A model generated the notes under the pieces. It had not been told where the DNA came from. It searched no databases and was given only the letters and a program-made list of their open reading frames with translations. Shown here piece after piece: positions 44,556-55,490 of a stretch of DNA of 64,000 nt. The position numbers were made by a program, and so were the translations under genes. Source of the DNA: Voacanga thouarsii (Eukaryota > Streptophyta > Magnoliopsida > Gentianales > Apocynaceae); assembly GCA_026120185.1 (NCBI GenBank), contig JANUWF010002432.1, positions 310,001-374,000 of the forward strand, read 5' to 3'. Position 1 is the first letter of the stretch; each line of letters opens with the position of its first letter.

Positions 44556-46319
44556 TATTGGAAAGTATGCCCTCAAAGACTATGTATTCTATGTAAACAT
44601 ATTGCAATAAAATGTTTATTCATTCAATTTAGTTTGTTACTTATATTATTGCACATTTAAAGGTCTAAGTATGATAAGTAATGATCTATGTGTTGGATCA
44701 TTCTTCACAATAAGGTATAGCTAATGGGTACTTATCATACAAGTAAATTTGAGCTCTTAGTCATTTGTTAGAATTGGATATTTCATTAAGGTAAGACTAT
44801 TATGCCTTGATTTCCAATGACGAATGGTTTACCTTGAATCATTGAGTAGTTCACTCACGTCATAAGCATAAGCGTATTTCAAATACGTAGAACTTGACTT
44901 GTAGTGGTGGTTTCTCTTAAAGCACTATAATTGTAAAGACCAGACTATTACTGCTACAGTGTAGACGGATACCTTCATACCTGAGTATAAGTTAGTGGTT
45001 TGGCGAAGCTAGAGTTTTATACTTTGATGTATGTTAGATGAGATTTCTTTTGTGAGATCAATATCCTTGTATGTTGGGTGTATTACTCTAGTTAGTTAAG
45101 ATGAACTCATGCAACAGAGTTTCTATACTTCACTTAGTAAGGTTAAATCACCTTCTTGTGATTGTCCAGGATAATCTAAGGATCCAGGGCCTTGGGAACG
45201 TTACTCTAGTGTGCTTTTGGGTAGCTTCCAATGATAAGCAAGTACATTTAATTGAGTCATGGATTATCAAACTAAAGATCTAAGGATGGTAGATGTCTTT
45301 GAGATGGGTGTTACTACATTTATCATATAGTGGGGTATTTTCGTCATTTCACCTATAGGTCAGAGATAGTACTTTAATCAATATTATTTTGGGGGTTAAT
45401 ATTTTTATATGGTGATAAATGGAGATATTTAAAATGATAAAATACGGCTATTTAATAGTAAAGGCATTTTGGTCATTTTAGTAGTCATGAATAATATATC
45501 TCTTAGTCCCGAGAGTAGCTCAAGTTATCTTGGTGTTATTCAGACATAATCTAGGCTTAATGGATAGTTATTTGGAAGAGAAATAAAATATATTCTAAGA
45601 GTCCAATTAGAATTAATTAATTAGTCTTAGGTTTTAATAAGGCTCAGAAAATATAATTAATTAATTAAGAGAATTGGGCTCAAATAAATTAATTAATTGG
45701 GCTGATATATGTTGGCATATATTAAGAGTCCAATTAGAATTAATTAATTAGTATTGGATATCTAATTAGGCCCAGAAAAGATAATTAATTAATTAAGAAG
45801 TTGTGCCAGTCTTGTATTGTTTTTTTAGCACAACACCTAGCCCAATGGGGCTTGGTGATTTTTGGCCATTAGGGCTTTGGAAGCCCTACGGCTGGCCGAA
45901 ACATATATGAAAAAAAACAAGCGTTGTGCAATTATAATGATTCATAGTGTGCCACCTCCTCTTTCTTCTCTTTCACGTTCTTTTTATTCCTTCTCTCTAG
46001 TAGAGTGTTTTTTTTTTTTTCTCCAAAAAGGAGCTCTCACAAAGCAAACACCAAGAGCAAAGTAGCGTCATACTCCAGAAGACGAACCGAAGAAGCTTAG
46101 AGATGTTTGATGCGTAGTAGTAAAAGATTGGCGGGAATTCCGGTTGAGCCGCAGACACCTCCTTCTCCCCTTCCAACGTAAAAGTTCCATGCAACCCGTC
46201 CCTATGTTGGTTAATCCGCGACTAGCAACAAAAAAGTAAGTATGCTTTCATAGATGTGGCTCGAAAAAACTAAAAATTTTCCAATATATTTTCCTTTGAT
46301 GTTTTTCCATGATCCTTCA
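44556..46319 (+). repeat. 5' LTR of element D (1764 bp)
   Basis: Seen: this ends TGATCCTTCA, two bases before the primer-binding site. Its second half (from about 45300) is repeated at 48771-49811. It contains AATTAATTAATTAGTCTTGG-type near-repeats at 45601-45800. The short frame at 45862-46065 is not preserved in the second copy. Confidence 0.88.
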
Positions 46320-48011
46320 AGTGGTATCAAAGCCAGGTTTTCATCTAAGAGCATGTACGAGGGTTAAAACTGGAAAAGGTGGTTCCTTTATTATTAAAAA
46401 ATGAATCTTTATGATTTCATGTGATCCCTCATACATTGGTTTCTAGAGTTCATGCATACCTCACAATTAAGACATATGATCATGTATTTGAATAGTTTTC
46501 CTATTGTTTATCCAGTTTTAAGTAGATTTGATGTACACCTCGTGGTTAGAGGCATAGACGCTTGTAAAGGCATATTTTTATGCATGATTTTACATTTTTT
46601 TTTGTGTTCTTTTAATCTATAAATTTTGGGGACTGGATGAACGTGATTGCTGGAATTTTTGTGGGGCAAAAAGTGGCTGAAAAGTTAGATTTTTTCCAAA
46701 AATCGACGAACTCCAGAGCTGACCCGACGCCAAAGTGGACCGAACAAACCTGGCGCCAGGTCCACTCTGCCCAGCTCGAATTTTCAAAAAAATAGATTCG
46801 ACCCAGTGCTAGGTGGGCCCAACAGACCCGACACCAAGTCCACTCTACCCAGAGGAAGTTGCGTGCAATTTTTGGATGAGAAGGGAGGCGACAAATTGTC
46901 CAAGAAATAGGAGTGCACTACTGAAATTTTGTTCCTTAGTTTTCCATGATGTAATCATGTTTTGAAACCATTGTATGAGGTTAATTTTCTGCAATAGTTT
47001 TATTTATCTATGGATGAATAATTTGCACGAAAAATAAATAGTAAAGGATGGAACCACATTAGGATTAAACACGATCATTAATTTTTAATTGATGATGTTT
47101 AATCCATTATTTGGTCACTTAGGAATAAATGAATAATTTGAGCATGGAAAAAAGTTTACTTTTGGTATCATGCGTATTCCGTTATTGTGATCAAATGAGC
47201 GAGTTCTTGTGAGACCAAAGTCTCACTAGATATGACGGGTTTTTGGTAAAACATTTTAATATAAGAAATTTAAAAAATAGAAGAGTTCATGGTTTATTCT
47301 CTTAAAGGAGATACTCCTTGACATAGAGAATAATGTTGAACTTAAGGTTATTCAATAAAGTTTTACTTGGTTATTAACTTAAAATAGTAAATTAAATTTA
47401 TAGTTTATTCTCTAAAAGGATTTAATCCTTAACATAGAGAATAATATTGAATTTTAGATTTTTTTACTAAAGTTAACGAAACCATAAGATTATAGAAAAC
47501 GTTTTTGAGCTGAAAACTCTATTTTCAATAAAAGATTAAGTGGGAGAGGGGTTCCAATAACCCCATATCTTCCACCACAACGCTCATTGGAGATAGTGAA
47601 TTTTCTCATGTCATTTTGAGCATGACCCCCTATAGGATGGATTTCTACAAGTATCTGGGACTAATGGAAGAGTAAAATTAAAAGCCTAGGGTATTTGCTA
47701 GGATCAACCAACCTACATTGGAGGTTTTTAGCATTAGATTACCCATAGGTAGTGTGAATTAGTGGCCATTCTGTCAGTGAAACTTTTTCTAGACCATTAC
47801 TTATTTTAGGAAGTTTTTATTTGTTATGGTTATACACTTAACGTATGATGCTATTAATCTTCCTATGAAGCTCTATTAGCTTTTCCAAGAGCCAAACTAT
47901 TTATATTATTGATAATAATATTAAGAGTTATCTATTATCAATGAAATAATATAAAGTATGTGCATTTTATTTCTTACAAACTAAATGAATGTTTTTCGCA
48001 ATATTTCAGAA
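46320..48011 (+). other. Element D leader with primer-binding site and GC-rich palindrome
   Basis: Seen: PBS TGGTATCAAAGCC (46322-46334, one change from the usual CAGAG). A GC-rich island at 46715-46850 contains the perfect 14-base palindrome ACCTGGCGCCAGGT (46748-46761) and a repeated phrase (GACCCGACGCCAAAGTGGACC, later GACCCGACACCAAGTCCACT as a shorter variant). The AAGTGGGAGAGGGGTTCC phrase is at 47538. No open frame of note before gag. Confidence 0.78.
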
Positions 48012-48770
48012 ATGTCTGGTTTCAGTCCATTGTCAATCATTCTCAAGGAAAATAAGTTAACATGGCCAAATTATGTGGATTGGAAGAGGAATCTGAACAT
48101 AGTACTCACTATCGAAGAGTACAAGTACGTTCTTATAGATCCCTGTCTTGGGATTAGAGAAGAATCCACTGATCAAGAACAAGAGGCCAAGAAGGCATGG
48201 AAGAAAGCCGATGAGATGGCTAAGTGCTACATGTTTGCTTCCATATCTAGTGTGCTCTAGTCTAAGTATGAGTACATGGCCACTACGTATGATATATATT
48301 TGTCATTGCATACCATATTTGCTGACAAGAGTCAGCTCGCAAGGCAGGAAGCTCTTAAGGCGATCATGAACACTAGGATGGCTGAGGGGGTATCGGTTCT
48401 AGAGCATCTGCTCAAGATGATTGCTTACTTTAAGGAGGCCGAGGTCCTAGGCATGATGATAAATCCCCACAACCAAATTGACATAGTTCTTTAAACTCTG
48501 TTTGACTCATATTTGCAGTTCAATTTGAACGACAATATGAACAAGTTAGATATGAATCTCATGGAGCTTATGATATAGCTTCAGGTGGTAAAGAAGATTA
48601 TGAAGCCAATGTCAAAGGTTTTGATCTCTTGTTCTGCTTCTTCTTCTGGAATTAAGGCGAAGCCTAAGAAATTCAAAAAAAAAAAAAAAAAGTATGTAGT
48701 CAAGCTAAGATAGGGAAGCCAAAAGGAAAATATTCCAAGTGTGGCAAGAAGGGGCATTGGAAGAAAGATG
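48012..48770 (+). pseudogene. gag: Element D gag (copia), stops
   Basis: Seen: an ATG at 48012 (MSGFSPLSIILKENKLTWPN), then TAG at 48258-48260, continuing ADKSQLARQEALKAIMNTRM, TAA at about 48492, further stops, and a lysine-rich linker with an A17-type run (48677-48692). It ends in a decayed knuckle (CGKKGHWKKD). At about 48770 it runs directly into LTR sequence. The start is supported by the matching gag start in G. Not functional. Confidence 0.88.
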
Positions 48771-49811
48771 GATGTTAGTACATTTATCTTGTCTCATTAA
48801 TGGGTGTTACATAAAAGGGTATTTCTGTCATTTCACTTGTAGGTGGAAGACATTAGTTTAACCAATATTATTCTTGGAGTTAATATTTCCATATGTTGAT
48901 AAATGAAGATATTTAAAATGATAAAATGAGACTATTTAATAGTAATGGTATTTTGGTCATTTTAGTAGCCATGAATAATATGTCTCTTGGTTCCTAGAGT
49001 AGCTCAAGTTACCTTGGTATTGTTTAAACACAATATAGGCTTCATGGATAATTATTTGGAAGAGAAATAAAATTTATTCTAAGAGTTCAATTAGAATTAA
49101 TTAATTAGTCTTGAGTTTTGATAAGGCCCAAAAAAGATAATTAATTAATTAAGAGAATTGGACTGGAATAAATTAATTAATTGGGATGATATACGTTGAC
49201 ATATATTAAGAGTCTAATTAGAATTAATTAATTAGTCTTGGGTATTTAATGAGGCACTGAAAAAATATTTAATTAATTAAGAGGATTGGGCCAGTCTTAT
49301 ACTATTTTTCTAGCACAACACCTAGCCCAATTGTGATTGGTGATTTTTGGCCATTAGGGCTTTGGAAGCCCTAAGGTTGGTAGAAACATATACGGGAAAA
49401 AAAAAATTAAAAAAACAAGCATTGTGCAATTAGAAATTCATAGTATGCCGCCTCCTTTTTCTTCTATTTCACATTTTTTCTATTCTTTCTCTCTGGTAGA
49501 GTGTTATTTTATCTAAAAAGGAGCTCTCACCAAGCAAACACCAAAAGCAAGGTAGAGTCATACTACAAAAGACGAAGAGAAGAAGTTTGGAGATGTCTGA
49601 TGCATAGGAGTAGAAGATTAGCGAGAATTCTGGTTGAACCACAGGCTCCTCCTTCTCCCCTTCCAATGCAAGAAGTTCCAATGCAACCCGTCCCTATGTA
49701 TACTTAATTCGTGACCAGCAACAAAAAGTAAGTACTCTTTCCTAGATGTGGCTCAGAAAAACTAAAAAATTTTCACTGCGTTTTCCTTTTATGTTTTTCC
49801 ATGATCCTTCA
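48771..49811 (+). repeat. 3' LTR of element D, 5'-truncated
   Basis: Seen: this parallels 45290-46319 of the 5' LTR and ends CCATGATCCTTCA at 49811. The first about 740 bases of the LTR and all of pol are missing. The join sits at a short A/G-rich similarity between gag (AAGAAAGATGG) and LTR (AAAGATCTAAGGATGG). Confidence 0.85.
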
Positions 49812-52620
49812 TTATCAACTAACCTTTGATTAACCAATTTCTTAACAATTAATCCTTTTTTCAAGCAAGCTAAAAAATAACAAATATAAAATTAATTAAT
49901 TAAAGTCATTATCAACCCCGTTTTCAAGCAAGCTAACAACAAGAATCAACCGATCAACTTTGTGAGAAGAATAAGTAATCAAATCCCTTGACAAATAATC
50001 ATTTGATCAAAAAGACTAAATTAATTCAAGAAATCATGAAACCCAAAAACAATGTTAGATTACAATGGAGATATTAATTACGTCATTATTCTAGAAAGAG
50101 AAGATAAACATAAAATAAAGAACTCGTAGACAAGCCCTTATTCTTCTCTTTGGAAACCGTCTTGATTAATGCTCATTGAATGATGAATCTCCTCCTTCTT
50201 TGTGTGATTGGCAATTTTAAACCTTGGATTCACAAATTTTTCTTGCATTTTTCTGGTTTAAATAGAGTTCTTGGCTGAGTAGAGAATAGAAAATACCAAA
50301 ATTCTTGAGAAATTACCAAATTGGCACATAATTGGAAAAGGTTGCCAACATGGGACAATCCACGACCGGCGCCGGCGGTACTCTAGTCGCCCGGTCGTGC
50401 TCTGTTTTTTTCTTGAAATTCCCCTGTTTCTTCCAGAATAGGACTGGGTCCAGCACCGGCCGTGCTATGATGGCGAAAGGATTTTCTGTTCTTTCATCGT
50501 TTTTTGCAATAAAAGGCTAAAACACCTTCCCAATGGTAAAATATCAAATATGAAGGAATATGCCTAGTTATTACTCCAAATGTATCACAAAATATCTTCT
50601 AATAACTAGGAAAATATTGATGAATTTTGCCCCTATCACATTCTTCCACACTTGAACCTTTGCTTATCCTTAAGCAAAGCCCTGTAAAACAAAGAAAAAT
50701 AAGACAAACTTTCAAAAAGTTTAACTATAACAAAACTATACTTTCCTTTTAAACTTTAGATATATTCTTGCCATTCTTTCAACCCTTTGAAAACATTTAC
50801 AAAGTAAAGTACTAAACAAGACATATCAAAACCCTCAAAGTTGAATTAAACAAGTTTATACACTAGTCTAAGAATATTATTTCAGCCTTCAAGAAAAAAA
50901 AAACAAATAACATGAATCATATAAGTCAAGCTATCTACCAACCCAAGCATTATAAATCCAAAAATTGTGGAACTCCAGCCATGATTCTAGGAAAGCACTC
51001 CAATTTTTTCCTCTCAAGTTTTTCAATGACTTAGAGAATTGATAGCCTCAAGTAATTGGATTTCTCTTCCCACACCACATTGGCCCCCTTATAATCATCA
51101 CTCATCATTTTTTTTTCAACAATCTTTCTTCCCTTCCTTTGCTCTTAGGAATTAAAAGTCTCAAGAAAGTAGATTTCTCTTCACTATCCATATTGACCCC
51201 CATAATCAAGTAAAAGTACTTTCTCACCCTAAAAAATGAAACAACAATCATCTTATTTTTCTCATTTTTCAACTCACAACCAAATTATTTTCACAATCTT
51301 TCCACTTATAGGTTTTTTTGTCCTCACTTTCCTTATCACAAATCAAAGTCAAGGAAAGTTCAAACCCATAATACCAGAGTTAGTCAACAGCTTTTCCCAC
51401 ATTCATTACATTATCTACATTCAAACTAGATGAATCAAATAACACTTAAATACTAATGCATAAACAAGATTAACCCAAAATCTCAAGTCTTTACATATCC
51501 CATCCAATAAACCAATTTTTTGATAAAAACCCACTAAATGAATAACAAAAATCATATCCAAGTAAGAAATAAAATTATAACTTCATTATAGATAAATAAT
51601 CCTAATTTAGTTCCAAAATCTCCAAACTATTAAAATTTTTTAAAATTTTTCCGAAGTAGCTGGATACCAAGAAAAACACTAAGATGATTGATATAAACGT
51701 GGAAAAGAATATCACCAAACCACTCCCTCATACTTAAACTAGACAATGTCCTCATTGACAAAATATTAACACAAGAAAAAATTTCCAACTGGACCAAAAA
51801 GGATAAAGGAGTTGGAAGGTTAAGTAATACTCTGCAAGTGCAATGATGTTCCAATAAATATTAAAACTTGGAGAAGAATAGAAGATCTTGCTCAAGAAAT
51901 ATTTATTTAAACCTTCAAAATAAAACACACATAAAAGCACAAAGAAAGTAATAAAAAAAACACATAAAAATAAAAAAAACATAAATTAGGCAAAACACTA
52001 AAAAAAATCCTAAGAAAGTAAATAAAGACAAGAACTTACTCCCTCACACTTAAACTGGAAAATAATATCCTTATTATGAGGGGAAAAAGACACCTAACAA
52101 TTAAAAAATAAAACAAAGATATTAACTCTTTCCACTCATCATGCTTCCTCATCAAACATTTGTAAAAGAAATTAATGCTCATTGAAAAAGGTAGGCATGA
52201 TGAAAGCAGAAATAAGAGAGGGTTTTGAAAAATGGTGGGTACATGGAAAATATTAGGTGTAATAAATGTAAATGTACGACCCCCCCCCCCCTTCCGTAAC
52301 ACCTTTTTAGACGTACAAATCAAGTTCCCAACATAAAAATGTAAATTATGTCTAAAAAATGTATAAACATTAGAATCACCATTTATCCCTTTAAAAGATT
52401 TGTCACAATTAAAATTCTCCTTTAGACTTAGTAATGTAGATTTTAAGGATGGGATAAAAAATTCTTGCTTTGCACCACATCTACAAATACCAAATTATCT
52501 CCCTGAAATTAGAGTGAAGGGTATGAGTTGTGAACATCCTCCAAGGGTTTCATATGTTGTAGCAGTGAACGTTACAACTCATCGAGGCATGTTAAGCTCA
52601 GCACATCATCATTGGTATCC

Positions 52621-52932
52621 TTATGCTTCATGGATTGAGAGGTATTGGAATGTATCCCCTATTTTTTCTGTGATTTTCAATACCTTGTTTGGAGTCTCTT
52701 CAACCAACTTTGGTAGATGTATTGATCTAGAGGGCAATTGTTGAGATGACTCTTCGTACTCCCTAATCGATATGGTTGTATTTTCAACAAAGGATTTTAT
52801 TGAAGCTTCAAGTAACATCCCTCTAAAAGTATCAATGGGGGCTTGCAACATTGCCAATGTATCATCATTATATCTCTTTTGATTTCTGGACCATGAATGA
52901 TTCTTCATGACAATATTGTAAACCTCGTACAA
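52621..52932 (-). pseudogene. Unidentified open frame in element B
   Basis: I do not recognise this frame. Seen: about 100 codons on the element strand (readable as NIVMKNHSWSRNQKRYNDDT and ESSQQLPSRSIHLPKLVEET), lying about 300 bases inside the PBS, where gag would be expected, and ending at a TGA. It shows no capsid signature like that in element E. It could be a decayed N-terminal gag of another Athila subfamily, an accessory ORF, or chance. Confidence 0.3.
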
Positions 52933-53204
52933 AAATCAAATAAAAAACAAAAGGAAAAAAATAACTAATTGAAAAATAAAGAAAAGAAAAACACACATAT
53001 TAGATATATTCACAAACTACCTAAACACAAAAGTTAGTGGTCTTTACAAGTACAACATGGACTAAGCTAGTCAATTAAGTCACACAATATTACAAACAAC
53101 AAGATATAGAACCCATTTACACAAAGAATATATATACATATTTATATATAGACATATAAACAAATAAAAATGGTTAAATCAACAAAATTTAAGCTTTCAT
53201 GATA

Positions 53205-53231
53205 TTGTTCCCTGACAACGACACCAAAAAC
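53205..53231 (-). other. Primer-binding site region of element B
   Basis: Seen: element-sense GTTTTTGGTGTCGTTGTCAG follows the LTR end directly. Known: Athila-type elements have TTTTGGCGCCGTTGCCGGGG-like sequence here, usually assigned to tRNA-Asp. This copy has several G-to-A/C-to-T type changes compared with that form. It sets the orientation as minus. Confidence 0.72.
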
Positions 53232-53829
53232 TAATGCATAAATTTTGGGTATATAAAAATCATTAAATTTAAATCTATCCCTAGTCAAATTTTAATTAAA
53301 ATATTAATCCCAAATTACACATACAAGCAAGTATACTTATCATTGGCATAGAATAGGGAATTAACGAGTATCGATCTTCAAATGAACAAACACACACTAA
53401 TCACTTTTCATCCATTGTTTAACCAACCTAATAAAGTGATAAGATAATAAAAAGATAAATAAAGATAAATATATACAACTCGAGGATGTAAAAATATATA
53501 ATTTAGACAAATGCTTCTGAAAATATGGCAACGAATCATTTATCAATTATCACAATCAATTATCATCTTGGTCTCATAAAAGATTTAAAATAGACCCACT
53601 TCATTTGCAATACATGGAATCACTATCTTCTAGTTAAATTAGTGAATCTATTCTGTCCCCACAAATTTACCCAAAAGATGCATTAAAATCAATCCTCATA
53701 TAAACTCTTATATTCTAGGTGATTTAAAACATGAAATTACTCAATGAATCCATATTCTAGCAATCATCAACTAACCTTTGATTACCTAAGTTCTTAACAA
53801 TTAACCCATTTTTCACGCAAGTTAAGAGA
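53232..53829 (-). repeat. 5' LTR of element B, truncated by element E
   Basis: Seen: about 600 bases matching 44019-44555 and the first part of the right LTR half, ending at AGTTAAGAGA where the LTR of E begins. About 770 bases are missing. It forms an inverted repeat with the last 600 bases of the E LTR (about 54620-55221). Confidence 0.83.
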
Positions 53830-55221
53830 TGATAGGGGCTAAATTCATCATTATTTTCTAGTTATTTGAGGTTAATTTAAGATACTCTTGATGTAATAAC
53901 TAGGCATATTCCTTCCTATTTGATATTTTGCTTGTTGAAAGTGTTTTGGATGAATTTGTGCTGGATTTAAGTGATTTTGAGCAAAAAGAGAAAATTTCTA
54001 GCATGCACTTGATGCCAGGTCTGGCTATTACACCAGGCACTAGGTACACTCTAGAAAAGTAGAGCAAAAATAGAGCACAAGTGAGGGCGCCAGGTGGGTT
54101 GAAGTGACCCTGTGCCAAGTCTGGTTTGTTCTATGATGATTTGTGTGCAAAAATTTGGTATCTTCCAAAGGACTTTGGTATTTTTCAAATTCTAATCTGT
54201 CAACACTTCTCAAGCTACAAATTTTGGTATCAAGTGAGCTTATAAAGATAATAAAAACATATGAGAAAGTAGTGAATCCAAGGATCAAAACTTCCAATCA
54301 CTTAAAATGATGAGAGATTCATCATTCAAGGAGGATTATTTAAGAAGGTTTTCAAAGAAAAAAAGAAGGGCTTGTCTATTAGTTTTTTCTTTTAACATTA
54401 TTTTCTTTTAATAGAATAATGATGTAATTAATGTTTTTATTGCAATTTGACATTATTTTGGGATTTATGATTTTTGTATTAATTTAGCTATTTGATCAAT
54501 TTTCTATCATTCTTAGTATTTGATTATTTTATTTTATTTGATAGGTTGAAGGAATTACATTTATATCTAATGGACTGGGAAATGAAGTTAGATAAAGTTT
54601 AATTTAGTCAATTCTACATATTTGTTATTTCTTAATAGACTTAGGAAACGAAGTGAAGACAAAGAACTAAAGTAATAAAAGATTAGTTGATTTCGCCTAA
54701 AGTATAAGGTTATTGGCTAATTTCACGTTTATTATCACCTAGAGTATACGAATAATTATTGAAGGATAAGTTTTATGCATCTTTTTGGTTATGTTAGTTT
54801 GATTGGGAAATCTGCTGATTTAATCATAAGGTAGTGAGTTTATGACTTGGGAAACGATTGAACTCTATTATAATTCCTTCATGATGCTAAGAAGAGGATT
54901 TAATTGAGATAGTTGCTAAATGATTCATGGTCATGTTTTCTAAGGTAGTTGTCTATATTGCATATTCATGCATCCTTGAATTGTACATATTTCTTTATTT
55001 TTCTTATCTTATCATTTTATTTGGGTAGTTTAAACAAGGAATGAAAAATAATTAGTGTGTACTTATTCTTTTGTTGATCGATACTCGTTGATTCCCAATA
55101 TTATACTTGCGATGAGTATACTTACTCATATATGTATTTTAGGTCTAATGTTTTAATTAAAATTTGGCTAAGGGATAGATTTAAGTTTAATGATTTTTAT
55201 ATACCCACAATTTACGCATCA
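53830..55221 (+). repeat. 5' LTR of element E (1392 bp)
   Basis: Seen: this begins TGATAGGGGCTAAATTCATC and ends TTTACGCATCA before the primer-binding site. It is the same family as the LTRs of A and B. A GC-richer patch with GGCGCCAGGTGGG and related phrases lies at 54010-54125. The open frames at 53900-54297 (minus) are incidental. Confidence 0.88.
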
Positions 55222-55490
55222 AGTTTTAGGCATTGTTGCCGGAGAACAATATCATAAAAGCTTGGATTTTATTGATTTAACTGTGTTTATATGTCTATAT
55301 TTAAATATGTAAATATGTAAATATGTTTCTTATATGAGTAGGTGATATTTTGTTGTTTGTATGATTGTAATTTAATTCTGCTACATGTTGTAATTTGCCT
55401 AACTTAATTTGTGAATGTACATAGTGGATTAACTTGTAAATTATATAATCTTACTATCTTATTTTTTTCTGTAGATCTTGCCCTTAGTGT
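55222..55490 (+). other. Element E primer-binding site and leader
   Basis: Seen: AGTTTTAGGCATTGTTGCCG follows the LTR, a changed form of the Athila PBS. About 240 bases of AT-rich leader follow before the gag ATG at 55491. Nothing else is recognised. Confidence 0.75.

Larger units (their letters stand above)
44556..49811 (+). mobile_element. Ty1/copia element D, internally deleted
   Basis: Seen: 5' LTR 44556-46319, primer-binding site, leader, gag to the zinc knuckle, then an abrupt join to a 3' LTR lacking its first about 740 bases. Flanks are TCATC (44551-44555) and TTATC (49812-49816), a target-site duplication with one change. All of protease, integrase, RT and RNase H is deleted. The LTR start has TG changed to TA (TATTGGAAAGTATGCCC). 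Gag is closely related to that of element G. Confidence 0.88.
44019..50640 (-). repeat. 3' LTR of element B, split by element D
   Basis: Seen: the LTR halves are 44019-44555 and 49817-50640 (about 1.37 kb together) and continue each other (..CTTGCAA / AACTAACCTTTGA..) when compared with 53740-53775 of the 5' LTR. In sense it begins TGTGATAGGGGC at 50640. It contains a strong hairpin (CACGACCGG at 50361-50369 with CCGGTCGTG at 50391-50399) and the 10-base palindrome CCGGCGCCGG at 50366-50375. A run of A/T homopolymers surrounds it. Confidence 0.85.
50641..53231 (-). other. Interior of element B: 3' untranslated remnants and leader
   Basis: Seen: element-sense AAGTGTGGAAGAA adjoins the 3' LTR as polypurine tract (50641-50655). 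Two separate copies of the Athila end-of-coding phrase (GAGGACATT...AGTATGAGGGAG at about 51720-51760, and ..TTTAAGTGTGAGGGAG at about 52040-52075) show that part of the 3' region is duplicated. A 13-base C run lies near 52280. The right 270 bases are leader up to the PBS. No pol domain is found. Confidence 0.6.
44019..53829 (-). mobile_element. Athila-type element B, gutted
   Basis: Seen on the minus strand: a 3' LTR (44019-50640, itself split by copia element D), an interior of about 2.6 kb, a primer-binding site near 53205-53231 and a truncated 5' LTR (53232-53829). The interior lacks recognisable gag, protease, RT and integrase. It is cut on the right by the LTR of element E, which belongs to the same family but points the other way. 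A non-autonomous remnant. Confidence 0.8.

Noticed and set aside
45601..45800. Tandem repeat array of AATTAATTAATTAG units
   Set aside because: These are scattered near-repeats normal for this AT-rich LTR family. They also occur in the 3' LTR and in the LTRs at 33180-33420.
52400..52744. 114-codon plus-strand frame with Cys/His/Trp-rich part
   Set aside because: It lies antisense to element B and overlaps the element-strand frame at 52621-52932. No known domain.
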